NCBI RefSeq assembly: GCF_002078235.1
Contig: NZ_MSGP01000088.1
Span: 1-36,633, forward strand
Source of the DNA: Streptomyces viridosporus
GTDB taxonomy: Bacteria > Actinomycetota > Actinomycetes > Streptomycetales > Streptomycetaceae
DNA length: 36,633 bases
Reading direction: 5' to 3'
In this document: positions 24,057 to 31,560 of the stretch, one piece after another
Numbering within the stretch: position 1 is the first letter of the stretch
Layout of the letters: every line of letters begins with the position of its first letter
Notes under the pieces: model-generated
Seen by the model: the letters and a program-made list of their open reading frames with translations, nothing else
Told to the model about the DNA's origin: nothing
Database searches by the model: none
Translations under genes and position numbers: made by a program

Positions 24057-25859
24057 GTGAACGACCGATACGACGCGGGACACGGGGCCGACGGGGCCGC
24101 CCCGTACGAGCTCGTCGGCTACGACGAGTACGGCCACCCCGTCTACCGCCAGGCCACGGACCAGCAGGCCCAGCAGCAGGCGTACGACCCGTACCAGCAG
24201 CAGGGGCAGCAGGGACAGCAGGATTACGCCTACGACCCGTACGCCGCGGCCGGGCCGCAGCAGTCCGTGCCGCAGCAGTCCGCGCCGCCGTACGACCCCT
24301 ACGGGACCGCCCAGCAGCCGCCGGCCCCTTCCTACGGCTCCTACAGCTCCTACGACTCCTACGACTACGACCCCTACGCGAGCGGCACCCACCAGGGCGG
24401 TCCGGCGGCGGCCCCCCACGACCCCTACGGGCAGAGCGCGCACGACCCGGCCGGGGACGACCCGACCGGGCGGGGGCGGACCGCGCACCCCGACACCGGC
24501 CGGCAGCCCCGCGTCGCCGAGCAGACCGCGCACATCCCGCAGCAGGCCGGCCCGGTCGACGACGAGACGGCCCCCGCCGAGCCCGCACCGGAGTACCGCA
24601 CCGAGCAGTTCGCGTTCGTGGAGGAGCCCGACGACGGCTCCGAGGACGTCATCGACTGGCTGAAGTTCACCGAGAACCGCACCGAGCGCCGCGAGGAGGC
24701 CCGGCGCCGCGCGCGCAGCCGGATCATCGCCCTGGCCGTGGTCCTCGCCCTGGTCGCCGTCGGCGGCGTCGGCTACCTCTGGTACGCCGGGAAGCTGCCC
24801 GGCCTGTCCGGCTCCGGCTCCGGCACGGGCACCGCCACGGCGGCGGGCGCCCAGAAGCGCGACGTGATCGTCGTCCACCTGCACGACACCGAGCGGGGCG
24901 GCACCGCGACCGCGCTGCTCGTCGACAACACCACCACACGGCAGGGCACCACCGTCCTGCTGCCCAACTCCCTCGCCCTCACCGCCGACGACGGCACCAC
25001 CACGCTCGCCAAGTCCGTGGAGGACGACGGCTCCGAGGGCACCCGGACCGCGCTCGACACCGTCCTCGGCACCAGGATCGAGGGCACCTGGCGGCTGGAC
25101 ACCCCGTTCCTGCTCACCCTCGTCGACCTCGTCGGCAACATCGAGATCGACACCGACACCGACGTGCCCGACCCGGACGCCAAGAAGAAGGGCGAGGCGC
25201 CCCTGGTCAAGAAGGGGGAGAAGCAGACCCTCAGCGGCAAGATGGCCGTCGCCTACGCCACCCACCGCGCCCCCGGCGAGTCCCAGAACGCCCAGCTGGA
25301 GCGGTTCGGGCAGGTCATGCACGGCGTCCTGCGCAAGATGACCTCCGAGCCGGACGCCGCGACGGTCACCATCCAGACCCTCGGCCAGATCATCGAGCCG
25401 CCGCTGACCGACAAGGACCTCGGCACCTTCCTCGCCCGGCTCTCCGACCTCGCCAAGGGCGGCGACCACAGGACCACGCTGCTGCCCGTGCAGGACGACG
25501 GCACGCTCACCGCGCAGGCGAGCGACAGCGTGGTGAAGGACGTCCTCGGCGGCACCGCGAAGAGCCCCGACAAGGACGCCGCCGTCAGCGTCTCCGTGCG
25601 CAACGCCACCGGGGTGAAGGACCACACCGAGCAGGCCCGCGTGGTCCTCCTCAACGGCGGCTTCACCTTCCTGGAGGCCGGCACCGCCGCCCCGGAGGCC
25701 ACCTCGAAGGTCGTCTACGCGAACGCCGCCGACAAGGAGAACGCCACCGAGGTCGCCAAGACCCTGGGGCTGCCCACCGGCTCCGTCGGCAAGGGAGAGG
25801 TCTCGGCGAACGCCCGCGTCTCGGTCGTCCTCGGCCAGGACTACGAGCCCGGGTCGTAG
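24057..25859 (+). CDS. LytR-CpsA-Psr (LCP)-like membrane protein with degenerate active site
   Basis: The 600-residue protein starts at GTG 24057 after GAGAGGGG. Residues 1-200 are a disordered Gln/Tyr/Pro-rich cytoplasmic region with repeated YDPY units. One membrane helix (IIALAVVLALVAVGGVGYLWY, about 222-242) leads to an extracellular LCP domain (about 265-430) and a LytR_C domain (about 505-600, VSVRNATGV ... VVLGQDYE). LCP enzymes attach teichoic acids or other glycopolymers to peptidoglycan. Here the usual IPRD strand reads LLPNSL, so the catalytic Arg/Asp pair is not evident, although the late arginine segment (ATHRAPGESQNAQLERF) is kept. It may be a non-catalytic relative or act differently. 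It is co-oriented with nadD and probably co-transcribed. Confidence 0.82.
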   Translation: MNDRYDAGHGADGAAPYELVGYDEYGHPVYRQATDQQAQQQAYDPYQQQGQQGQQDYAYDPYAAAGPQQSVPQQSAPPYDPYGTAQQPPAPSYGSYSSYDSYDYDPYASGTHQGGPAAAPHDPYGQSAHDPAGDDPTGRGRTAHPDTGRQPRVAEQTAHIPQQAGPVDDETAPAEPAPEYRTEQFAFVEEPDDGSEDVIDWLKFTENRTERREEARRRARSRIIALAVVLALVAVGGVGYLWYAGKLPGLSGSGSGTGTATAAGAQKRDVIVVHLHDTERGGTATALLVDNTTTRQGTTVLLPNSLALTADDGTTTLAKSVEDDGSEGTRTALDTVLGTRIEGTWRLDTPFLLTLVDLVGNIEIDTDTDVPDPDAKKKGEAPLVKKGEKQTLSGKMAVAYATHRAPGESQNAQLERFGQVMHGVLRKMTSEPDAATVTIQTLGQIIEPPLTDKDLGTFLARLSDLAKGGDHRTTLLPVQDDGTLTAQASDSVVKDVLGGTAKSPDKDAAVSVSVRNATGVKDHTEQARVVLLNGGFTFLEAGTAAPEATSKVVYANAADKENATEVAKTLGLPTGSVGKGEVSANARVSVVLGQDYEPGS

Positions 25860-25889
25860 CCGCGGGGCGGGGACGCGCCCCGGAGGGCG

Positions 25890-25924
25890 GGGCGCACCCC
25901 ACCGTTGTCACGTGGGGTGCGCCC
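25890..25924 (+). terminator. Terminator after the LCP-like gene
   Basis: GGGCGCACCCCAC (25890-25902) pairs perfectly with GTGGGGTGCGCCC (25912-25924) across a nine-base loop. Confidence 0.8.
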
Positions 25925-25976
25925 GGTGGTCCGTGAGACCCTGGAGGGCAAGTGACCACCGACCGAAAGCCTTGTA

Positions 25977-26426
25977 GTGACCGCAACCGACCGTTCCCTC
26001 GAGCTCGTCACCACCGCCGCCCAGGCGGCCGCCGACAAGCTCGCGCACGACATCGTCGCCTACGACGTCAGTGACGTGCTGTCCATCACCGACGCCTTCC
26101 TGCTGGCGTCCGCACCCAACGACCGTCAGGTCAAGTCGATCGTCGACGAGATCGAGGAGCGGCTGAACAAGGAGCTCGGCGCCAAGCCGGTCCGCCGCGA
26201 GGGCGACCGCGAGGCCCGCTGGGTGCTGCTCGACTACGTCGACATCGTCGTCCACGTCCAGCACAGCGAGGAGCGCGTCTTCTACGCCCTGGAGCGGCTG
26301 TGGAAGGACTGCCCCGAGCTGGAACTGCCCGCCGACGCCCAGGCGTCCCGCGGCAAGGCCGCGGAGCACGCCAAGCAGCAGCAGGAGGCCGAGGCGGCGG
26401 CCGAGCCGGGTGGTGAGTGGCGGTGA
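25977..26426 (+). CDS. rsfS: Ribosome silencing factor RsfS
   Basis: RsfS binds L14 on the 50S subunit and blocks subunit joining under starvation. The 149-residue protein has the whole family core: AADKLAHDIVAYDVSDVLSI, DAFLLASAPNDRQVKSI, EGDREARWVLLDYVDIVVHV and FYALERLWKD. A short Ala/Gln/Glu-rich tail follows. The start is GTG 25977; no strong ribosome-binding site precedes it. Its TGA overlaps the GTG start of the next gene, so the two are translationally coupled. nadD and rsfS are neighbours in many bacteria. Confidence 0.96.
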   Translation: MTATDRSLELVTTAAQAAADKLAHDIVAYDVSDVLSITDAFLLASAPNDRQVKSIVDEIEERLNKELGAKPVRREGDREARWVLLDYVDIVVHVQHSEERVFYALERLWKDCPELELPADAQASRGKAAEHAKQQQEAEAAAEPGGEWR

Positions 26427-27091
26427 GCGCCACGGGTGAGGTGGCCGGGCCCGCGCGCCGGGGCCGCCGCATCATCCTGTGGCGGCACGGCCAGACCTCC
26501 TGGAACGTGGAGCGCCGCTTCCAGGGCTCCACGGACGTGGAGCTCACCGGGGCCGGTGTCGCGCAGGCCCGCCGGGCCGCCCGGCTGCTCGCGGGCCTCG
26601 GGCCGGACGCGATCGTCGCCTCCGACCTGAAGCGGGCCGCGAACACCGCCGCGGAACTCGCCGTGCTCACCGGCCTGGAGGTCGTCCTCGAGGAGGGGCT
26701 GCGCGAGACCTACGCGGGCGTCTGGCAGGGCCTGACGCACGACGAGATCATCGCCCGGTACGGCGAGGAGTACGCCGCGTGGAAGCGCGGCGAGCCGGTG
26801 CGCCGGGGCGGTGGCGAACTGGAGACCGAGGTCGCCGACCGCGCCGCCCCCGTGGTGCTGAGGCACGCCGAGAAGCTCCCCGAGGACGGCACGCTCGTCG
26901 TGGTCAGCCACGGCGGCACCATCCGCACCACCATCGGCCGGCTGATCGGCCTGGAGCCGCGCAGCTGGGAGAGCCTCGGCGGCCTCACCAACTGCTGCTG
27001 GTCCGTCCTCGGCGAGGGCGTCCGCGGCTGGCGCCTGCTCGAGCACAACGCCGGCACCCTGCCGGAACCGGTGCTCGGCGACGACGACTGA
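26423..27091 (+). CDS. Histidine phosphatase family protein (phosphoglycerate-mutase-like)
   Basis: The 222-residue protein carries the RHG motif (ILWRHGQTSWN, His22 phosphorylated in catalysis), the GSTDVELTGAG segment, the ASDLKRAANTA arginine region, a glutamate in LRETYAGVWQG and the second histidine in VVSHGGTIRTT. This is the branch with phosphatases such as glucosyl-3-phosphoglycerate phosphatase rather than glycolytic mutase; the exact substrate is not visible. GTG 26423 is chosen because it overlaps the rsfS stop in a GTGA junction; GTG 26417 is two codons upstream and possible. A tRNA gene follows after 131 bases. Confidence 0.88.
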   Translation: MSATGEVAGPARRGRRIILWRHGQTSWNVERRFQGSTDVELTGAGVAQARRAARLLAGLGPDAIVASDLKRAANTAAELAVLTGLEVVLEEGLRETYAGVWQGLTHDEIIARYGEEYAAWKRGEPVRRGGGELETEVADRAAPVVLRHAEKLPEDGTLVVVSHGGTIRTTIGRLIGLEPRSWESLGGLTNCCWSVLGEGVRGWRLLEHNAGTLPEPVLGDDD

Positions 27092-27222
27092 GGCTCCCGG
27101 GACCGGCCGCGGACCGGCCCCGGGACCCGGATTTCACTTTCCGGCAGGTCGCAGGCTAAAGTTCTTCTTGTTCGCCCCGCCGAGCGGAGCGGAACACCAG
27201 GCGGCTTCGCCGCGTGGCGCAA

Positions 27223-27295
27223 GGGGCTATAGCTCAGTTGGTAGAGCGCCTGCATGGCATGCAGGAGGTCAGGAGTTCAATTCTCCTTAGCTCCA
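27223..27295 (+). tRNA. tRNA-Ala (anticodon GGC), copy 1
   Basis: A full 73-base cloverleaf can be drawn: acceptor GGGGCTA with TAGCTCC, D arm GCTC/GAGC, anticodon stem CCTGC/GCAGG with loop ATGGCAT (anticodon GGC, reading GCC/GCU Ala codons), and T arm AGGAG/CTCCT with TTCAATT loop. The 3' CCA is not encoded. GCC is the dominant alanine codon in this genome. A terminator hairpin follows. Confidence 0.97.
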
Positions 27296-27302
27296 CATCG
27301 TG

Positions 27303-27334
27303 AAGATCCCGTCCCCGCAGGGGGCGGGATCTTT
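27303..27334 (+). terminator. Terminator of tRNA-Ala copy 1
   Basis: AAGATCCCG (27303-27311) pairs with CGGGATCTT (27325-27333), with an inner CCCC/GGGG pair set and a T run. Confidence 0.8.
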
Positions 27335-27421
27335 CGTCGTCCGCGCTTTGAACAGCGCGGCTCCCGCGGGCGTATACCCCTGCGAGGCGCCGAGCCGTGT
27401 CCCGACCGGTATCCGGCGTCG

Positions 27422-27451
27422 ATGACCGTGTCGGCCCGGTCGTGGCAGAAT
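27422..27451 (+). promoter_or_regulatory. Candidate promoter for the zinc-ribbon pair
   Basis: ATGACC (27422-27427) and CAGAAT (27446-27451) are 18 bases apart, placing the start about 37 bases before the first small gene. Both hexamers are imperfect. Confidence 0.3.
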
Positions 27452-27494
27452 CAAACGGCCGGAAGGGGGCGCGGCCCGACGGGAGGGAGTTGTG

Positions 27495-27683
27495 ATGCCT
27501 GCGAGCATCCTCGAGGAGGTCGACCATCTCCTCGGAGCGGTGTCGACGCGACGGACCTCGACCCGACGGACCCCGACCCGACTCGGCTGCCCTTCCTGCG
27601 GTTCCGCGCACATCGCCCAGGTGCTCGGCGACAACGGCGGGATCCCCTCCGTCCGCACGGCCCGCGGCCACCGCCGGAGCTGA
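27495..27683 (+). CDS. Small CxxC protein between tRNA-Ala genes (1)
   Basis: The 62-residue product begins MPASILEEVDHLLGAVSTR, an amphipathic helix, then a Thr/Arg-rich linker (RRTSTRRTPTR) and a zinc-knuckle-like LGCPSCGSAHIAQVLGD, ending basic. GGGAGGGAG precedes the start; GTG 27492 or ATG 27495 could be used. Only two cysteines are present, so metal binding would need a partner or a dimer. It is three bases from the next gene, which also has CxxC motifs, so the two are an operon. Function unknown. Confidence 0.65.
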   Translation: MPASILEEVDHLLGAVSTRRTSTRRTPTRLGCPSCGSAHIAQVLGDNGGIPSVRTARGHRRS

Positions 27684-27686
27684 GCG

Positions 27687-27920
27687 ATGGGGGCACACAG
27701 GCGGAAGTGCGACTGGTGCGGCAGCGGGACGCCGATCGTCCGCGACATGGAACCGATCAACCCCGAGTACCAGTACTGGTGCGAGGAGTGCGCGCGGGCG
27801 CTGATCATAAAAGGCGACCCCATCGAGACCTACCGGGAACTCGAGGGCGAACCGATCTACGGCCGGCTCCTGGAGGAGCACTGCACGCTCAAGCGCTTCT
27901 ATTCGTTCGTCACGGCGTGA
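27687..27920 (+). CDS. Small double-CxxC zinc-ribbon protein (2)
   Basis: The 77-residue product has two cysteine pairs, CDWC (8-11) and CEEC (32-35), spaced as in a treble-clef or zinc ribbon, followed by a helical C-terminus (ELEGEPIYGRLLEEHCTLKRFYSFV). Such proteins often bind zinc and interact with nucleic acid or ribosomes, but no specific family was recognised. GGAG lies seven bases before ATG 27687, inside the end of the upstream gene, consistent with coupled translation. Confidence 0.75.
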   Translation: MGAHRRKCDWCGSGTPIVRDMEPINPEYQYWCEECARALIIKGDPIETYRELEGEPIYGRLLEEHCTLKRFYSFVTA

Positions 27921-27977
27921 TCGCGTCCGCGCGACGGACCGATCGTTCCGGGCATTTCCGGCGGGGCCGGAAACGAT

Positions 27978-28008
27978 TTGGTGTTCTGCCGGGGGGACCG
28001 TGTAATGT
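27978..28008 (+). promoter_or_regulatory. Candidate promoter of tRNA-Ala copy 2
   Basis: TTGGTG (27978-27983) and TAATGT (28003-28008) are 19 bases apart, ahead of the tRNA at 28072. The spacing is slightly long. Confidence 0.35.
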
Positions 28009-28071
28009 TGGCGTCGCCGCCGGGGAAACCGGGCGACGGAGCCGGAAACACGGAACCGCCGCATGGCACGA

Positions 28072-28144
28072 GGGGCTATAGCTCAGTTGGTAGAGCGCCT
28101 GCATGGCATGCAGGAGGTCAGGAGTTCAATTCTCCTTAGCTCCA
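28072..28144 (+). tRNA. tRNA-Ala (anticodon GGC), copy 2
   Basis: The 73 bases are identical to the tRNA at 27223-27295, and 12 of the 15 bases just upstream match too (CGCCGC.TGGC.C.A), so this is a local duplication. A strong terminator follows. Confidence 0.97.
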
Positions 28145-28151
28145 CAGAAGT

Positions 28152-28193
28152 CGAGGGCGGACCATCCGAACGGATGGTCCGCCCTCGGCGTTT
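28152..28193 (+). terminator. Terminator of tRNA-Ala copy 2
   Basis: CGAGGGCGGACCATCCG (28152-28168) pairs perfectly with its complement at 28171-28187 and is followed by GCGTTT. It also lies at the 3' end of the minus-strand flavoprotein operon and could serve both directions. Confidence 0.85.
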
Positions 28194-28227
28194 GCGACCC
28201 GGTGGCGGGCCGGCCGCGGGGACCGCG

Positions 28228-29838
28228 TCAGCGGCCCAGGGCGCGCCGGCCGCGACCGGGGGAGAGCACCGGCAGATTGCGGGACGGCGCCTTGGCCTGC
28301 GGTGCCTCGTCCTCGATGCGCAGGGCCAGCGCCGGGCAGCGGCGTACCGCGCGCAGCGCCTTGGCCTCGGCGAAGCGCGGCACCTGGGCCTGGGCCACCG
28401 TCGGGAAGCCGTCCGCGCCGAGCTGGAAGACCTCCGGGAGGATGTCCGCGCACAGGCCGTGGCCCCGGCACAGCGTCCAGTCGACGTAGATCTTCTGGCG
28501 GCTGGGGCCGTTCTCCTCCCCGCCGCCGCCCGGGATGCCCGTGGGGGCCCTGCCCCCCTCGAAGAGGGGCAGGACGCCCGCCACGGGCCGTCCGCAGCCG
28601 TTGCCGAGGACGTGCGCGGCGAGGTCGTCGGTGAACGCCTTGACGGTCGACTCCAGGAACATCGCGGAGCCGTCCGGATGCGAACAGGCGCCGCGCCGCT
28701 TCACGTTCTTGGCGACCTGCTTGACCGCCTCCAGGGCGGCCGGGCCGCCGCCGTTGAGGATGTCCTCCAAGCCGCGGGCGGCGGCCGGCAGGCCCAGGTA
28801 GCACGGGCCGCACTGGCCGGCGCTCTCCTCGGCGAGCCACTTCGCCACCATCAGCGACTCGCCCAGCGGGCAGGTGTCCTGACTGATCGGCAGGATGGCC
28901 CCCGCGCCCAGTGAACCGCCCACCGCGTCCAGGGAGTTGCGGGAGACGATCGCCTCGTTGACGGTCGCCGCGTCGATCCACTTGCCGTGGTAACCGCCCG
29001 TCAGCACGCCCTGCGGCACCGGCGGGGCGCCGGCGAGCTGGAGCACGTAGCGCAGCGGCACCCCCGTCGGGACCTCGACCACCATGGGGCGGGCCACCGC
29101 GCCGGACACCGTGAGCATCACGGTGCCCGGCTCGTCGTACAGGCCGGTGTTGCCGTAGCGCTCCGGGCCGATGCGGGCGGCGATGGCGAGCTGGGCGAAG
29201 GTCTCGGCGTTGGACAGCAGCGTGGGCGCGCCGCCGACGCCGTTCTTCGAGGCGCTGGTCTTGCGGCCCGGCGGAACCGCCGGACCGCCGTCGATGGAGC
29301 GGATCAGGGAGGCGGCGGCACCGGTGACCATGCGGACCGGGTTGCGCTGCACCCGGGCGCGCAGCGCGGAGCGGCGCCCGTTGTTCAGGCCGCGTTCGGC
29401 GAGCGCGGCCTCCATGGAGCGCTGGGTGGACTCCCGGGTGACCCCCACCACGAGCGTGCGGGCCCCCATGGCCTCGGCGCACAGCAGCGCGCCGTCCAGG
29501 ATGAGGTGCGGGGCACGGTTGATGAGCACCGTGTCCTTGCGGCAGGCCGGTTCGTCCTCACTGCCGTTGACGACGACGACCGGCCGGACGCCGCGCTTGA
29601 TCGCCGTTTCGGCGACCGAGCGCAGCTTCTTGTGGAAGGGGAACCCCGCGCCGCCGCGACCCCTGAGGTTGATGCGTTCGGCGAGCTGCGCGAGCTGCTC
29701 GCCGCCCAGGGGCTCGAGCGGCCCGTGCACCTTCAGGTGCATGGGCAGATCGAGCCGGTCGACAAGGTCGAAGCCCGACGTGAGCTGGGGAAGACCGACC
29801 ACGCGGACTTCGGGTACGTCGGGCAGAGCCTCGTTCAC
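28228..29838 (-). CDS. NuoF-like FMN/iron-sulfur flavoprotein fused to a C-terminal ferredoxin
   Basis: The 536-residue protein resembles the NADH-binding subunit of complex I and related dehydrogenases: FMN-site GRGGAGFPFHKK (about 60-71), NGSEDEPACRKD, an SLBB domain (about 240-300), then an iron-sulfur domain. The N3 cluster motif normally reads ESCGxCxPC; here it is ESAGQCGPC (Cys343, Cys346, plus Cys385), so the first ligand is Ala. A ferredoxin follows with Cys457-x5-Cys463 and Cys501-Pro, the spacing of 3Fe-4S ferredoxins. GTG 29838 follows GGAGG by six bases and overlaps the stop of the cytochrome gene (GTGA), so the pair is coupled. I infer that electrons pass between a soluble donor, this flavoprotein and the membrane cytochrome. 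It is far from any nuo operon; donor unknown. Confidence 0.85.
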   Translation of the reverse strand: MNEALPDVPEVRVVGLPQLTSGFDLVDRLDLPMHLKVHGPLEPLGGEQLAQLAERINLRGRGGAGFPFHKKLRSVAETAIKRGVRPVVVVNGSEDEPACRKDTVLINRAPHLILDGALLCAEAMGARTLVVGVTRESTQRSMEAALAERGLNNGRRSALRARVQRNPVRMVTGAAASLIRSIDGGPAVPPGRKTSASKNGVGGAPTLLSNAETFAQLAIAARIGPERYGNTGLYDEPGTVMLTVSGAVARPMVVEVPTGVPLRYVLQLAGAPPVPQGVLTGGYHGKWIDAATVNEAIVSRNSLDAVGGSLGAGAILPISQDTCPLGESLMVAKWLAEESAGQCGPCYLGLPAAARGLEDILNGGGPAALEAVKQVAKNVKRRGACSHPDGSAMFLESTVKAFTDDLAAHVLGNGCGRPVAGVLPLFEGGRAPTGIPGGGGEENGPSRQKIYVDWTLCRGHGLCADILPEVFQLGADGFPTVAQAQVPRFAEAKALRAVRRCPALALRIEDEAPQAKAPSRNLPVLSPGRGRRALGR

Positions 29839-31133
29839 TTGTAGCCTCCGGACGGCGTGTTCCAAGGTTCGCCCGAGCCCGGTGCGTCGAAGTCGTAGGA
29901 CGACGAGGGCGACGCACCGGGGAGTGTTTCAGTGGCGGGACCGCTGTTGTACGTGTCATTCGGGTTGTACGTGTCGTAGCGGGTGTTCGTCTCACCGGTG
30001 TCGTACACATCACTCGAGCCGTACCCGGAGCCGGTCGGATTGTCATAGACCGGGATGGTGTATCCGGTGTCGTTGAGCGGGTCGTACGCCGACGGCGGGG
30101 CCTCGCCGACCGGTGGCGGGGACGGGACCGGCCAGCTGCCCGAGGTGCTCGACGGGCCGTCCGCACTCGGCACGCTCGGCATGCTCTGCGTGGGCTGCAT
30201 GTCCAGCGGCAGCTCCATGCGGGCCGTCCGGTCCGCGAAGAGGGGTTGCTGCTGGGGCGGCCCGGAAGGCGTGGAGACCGCGCGGTAGGCGGCCGCGAAG
30301 CCGTTCGCCGGCTCCGCGGCGGCGGGCCGCTCGGCGGTCTCGTACAGCGGTCCGTCCGCGCGCGGCCGCTCGCCGCGGGAACCGCCGCGGGAGGCGTCCC
30401 CGCGCGGTCCGTCGTCGCGGGAGCGGGAACCGCGCCGTTCCGCGAAGCCCGGCAGGGACGACTCGGCCGCTCTGGACCTGCTCTCCTCCAGACCCGCGCG
30501 GTCCGACTGCACGAGGGAGCCGAGCAGGGCGGTGACCCGGTCGGCGACCTTGCGCTTGACCGGGGGCGGGGACGCGCGCAGGACGAGGACCGCCATGACG
30601 CCGAGCACGGACAGGCCGTAGAGGATCAGGAAGATCGGCTTCGCGGCTCGACCCGCGTAGAGCCCGTGCACCAGCGCGGCGCACCAGGCCGGATAGGCCA
30701 GCATGTGCATGGCCCGCCAGCGGGCCGCGACCGGGGCCGGCGAGGCGAAGCGGTTGCGCAGCACGCCGGTGATGCCCACGAAGAACATCAGCAGGCCGGC
30801 GCTGGTGCCCAGGCCGATCAGGAAGGACCTGCCGGCGACGGCCTCGTCGTCGGTGAGGGCCAGTCCGAAGGGGATCACCGCGGCGATCCAGGTGGTGTGG
30901 TCCAACACCAGCTTGATGACGATGTGCACCAGCAGGAAGACGATCGAGGCGACCGCGGTCGTCCGGTGCACCGCCTGGGCCAGGATCCGCTGGCGCGGAC
31001 CGAGCAGGATCCGGTCCTGGGCGACGAGTCCCCAGATCACCGAGCAGCTCAGGCAGACGAGCGACAGGACGCCCGCGCCGAAGTTGAGGAACTCGAGGAG
31101 CCAGTCGTCCGCCGTGCTGTCGTCGGGCCTCAC
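29835..31133 (-). CDS. Ferric-reductase-like membrane cytochrome b with long disordered tail
   Basis: The 432-residue protein has about five membrane helices in residues 14-190 and two histidine pairs, His56/His70 and His143/His156, spaced 13-14 apart as in b-haem ferric-reductase-like domains (VHRTTAV...LLVHIVIK; MHMLAYPA...LVHGLY). Residues 195-432 are charged and then Pro/Ser/Tyr/Asp-rich without globular features. It lacks the FAD/NAD module of true ferric reductases; the NuoF-like gene after it may supply the electrons. GTG 31133 is chosen for the GGGAGGT five bases upstream; the longer frame to 31238 starts with Pro/Arg-rich residues and lacks a ribosome-binding site. It is the first gene of the minus-strand operon. 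Confidence 0.82.
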   Translation of the reverse strand: MRPDDSTADDWLLEFLNFGAGVLSLVCLSCSVIWGLVAQDRILLGPRQRILAQAVHRTTAVASIVFLLVHIVIKLVLDHTTWIAAVIPFGLALTDDEAVAGRSFLIGLGTSAGLLMFFVGITGVLRNRFASPAPVAARWRAMHMLAYPAWCAALVHGLYAGRAAKPIFLILYGLSVLGVMAVLVLRASPPPVKRKVADRVTALLGSLVQSDRAGLEESRSRAAESSLPGFAERRGSRSRDDGPRGDASRGGSRGERPRADGPLYETAERPAAAEPANGFAAAYRAVSTPSGPPQQQPLFADRTARMELPLDMQPTQSMPSVPSADGPSSTSGSWPVPSPPPVGEAPPSAYDPLNDTGYTIPVYDNPTGSGYGSSDVYDTGETNTRYDTYNPNDTYNSGPATETLPGASPSSSYDFDAPGSGEPWNTPSGGYK

Positions 31134-31388
31134 GACGCACCTCCCGGCGTCATGACTCGGAGCGGGCACAGCGGAGCCGCAGCCGACCGGCCCCGTGCGG
31201 GGGGTGGGCTGCTGTCTGGGCGACGGTTCATGGGGCAACTCCGAGGTATCGGTAAAGCGGTCCCGGGCGGAACTCTAAGCCCCGGCCATACCGATGAGTA
31301 CGAGGTTTGAGTTATTGCGCTGTTATCAAAAGACGATGTGGTCGTTGTGATGCCCCTTAGTGGCCGTTACGCGAAGTAATCCTTGACC
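31134..31388. other. Upstream region of the cytochrome operon
   Basis: No gene is supported. An A/T-rich patch at 31303-31335 contains TTTGA (31306-31310) and TCAAA (31326-31330) as inverted arms around TTATTGCGCTGTTA, which could be an operator for a redox or other regulator. The minus-strand promoter was not located with confidence. Confidence 0.4.
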
Positions 31389-31432
31389 GAGATTCAGTCG
31401 AGATTCAGTCGAGGTTCAGTCGAGATTCGGCC
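31389..31432. repeat. Four tandem 11-bp repeats
   Basis: Units are GAGATTCAGTC (31389-31399), GAGATTCAGTC (31400-31410), GAGGTTCAGTC (31411-31421) and GAGATTCGGCC (31422-31432). TCGAG recurs three times at 11-bp spacing (31398, 31409, 31420), the core bound by SARPs such as ActII-ORF4 and DnrI; TTCA also recurs at 11 bp as in PHO boxes. The array lies between the divergent cytochrome operon and leuS. Confidence 0.75.
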
Positions 31433-31509
31433 GGGCCGGCCCGGCGGAGGGGCCCCGGCGGCCCTGCGTGTCCCCGGGAAGAGCGTCGCGGCGTGCTCGG
31501 GGCCTGCGG

Positions 31510-31515
31510 TACCCT
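31510..31515 (+). promoter_or_regulatory. -10 hexamer of the leuS transcript
   Basis: TACCCT is followed by six bases and then the ATG of the leader peptide, so the mRNA is expected to begin at that ATG. No clear -35 was found. Confidence 0.45.
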
Positions 31516-31521
31516 TGCGCC

Positions 31522-31560
31522 ATGCGTGCCGTACGCCTTCTGCTTAGCGAGCCGCGCTGA
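31522..31560 (+). CDS. Leucine leader peptide of leuS
   Basis: The short frame encodes MRAVRLLLSEPR and stops at TGA 31558-31560. Three consecutive leucine codons (CTT CTG CTT, 31537-31545) include two CTT codons, which are rare in this genome. It has no ribosome-binding site and probably begins a leaderless mRNA. It is followed by competing hairpins and a U-tract terminator before leuS, the arrangement of ribosome-mediated attenuation: shortage of charged tRNA-Leu would stall the ribosome and raise synthesis of leucyl-tRNA synthetase. Confidence 0.7.
   Translation: MRAVRLLLSEPR

Noticed and set aside
24120..24400. CRISPR-like or satellite repeat in the Gln/Tyr-rich part of the LCP gene
   Set aside because: The repetition comes from in-frame CAG and TACGACCCGTAC codons of a low-complexity protein tail, with no spacer structure.
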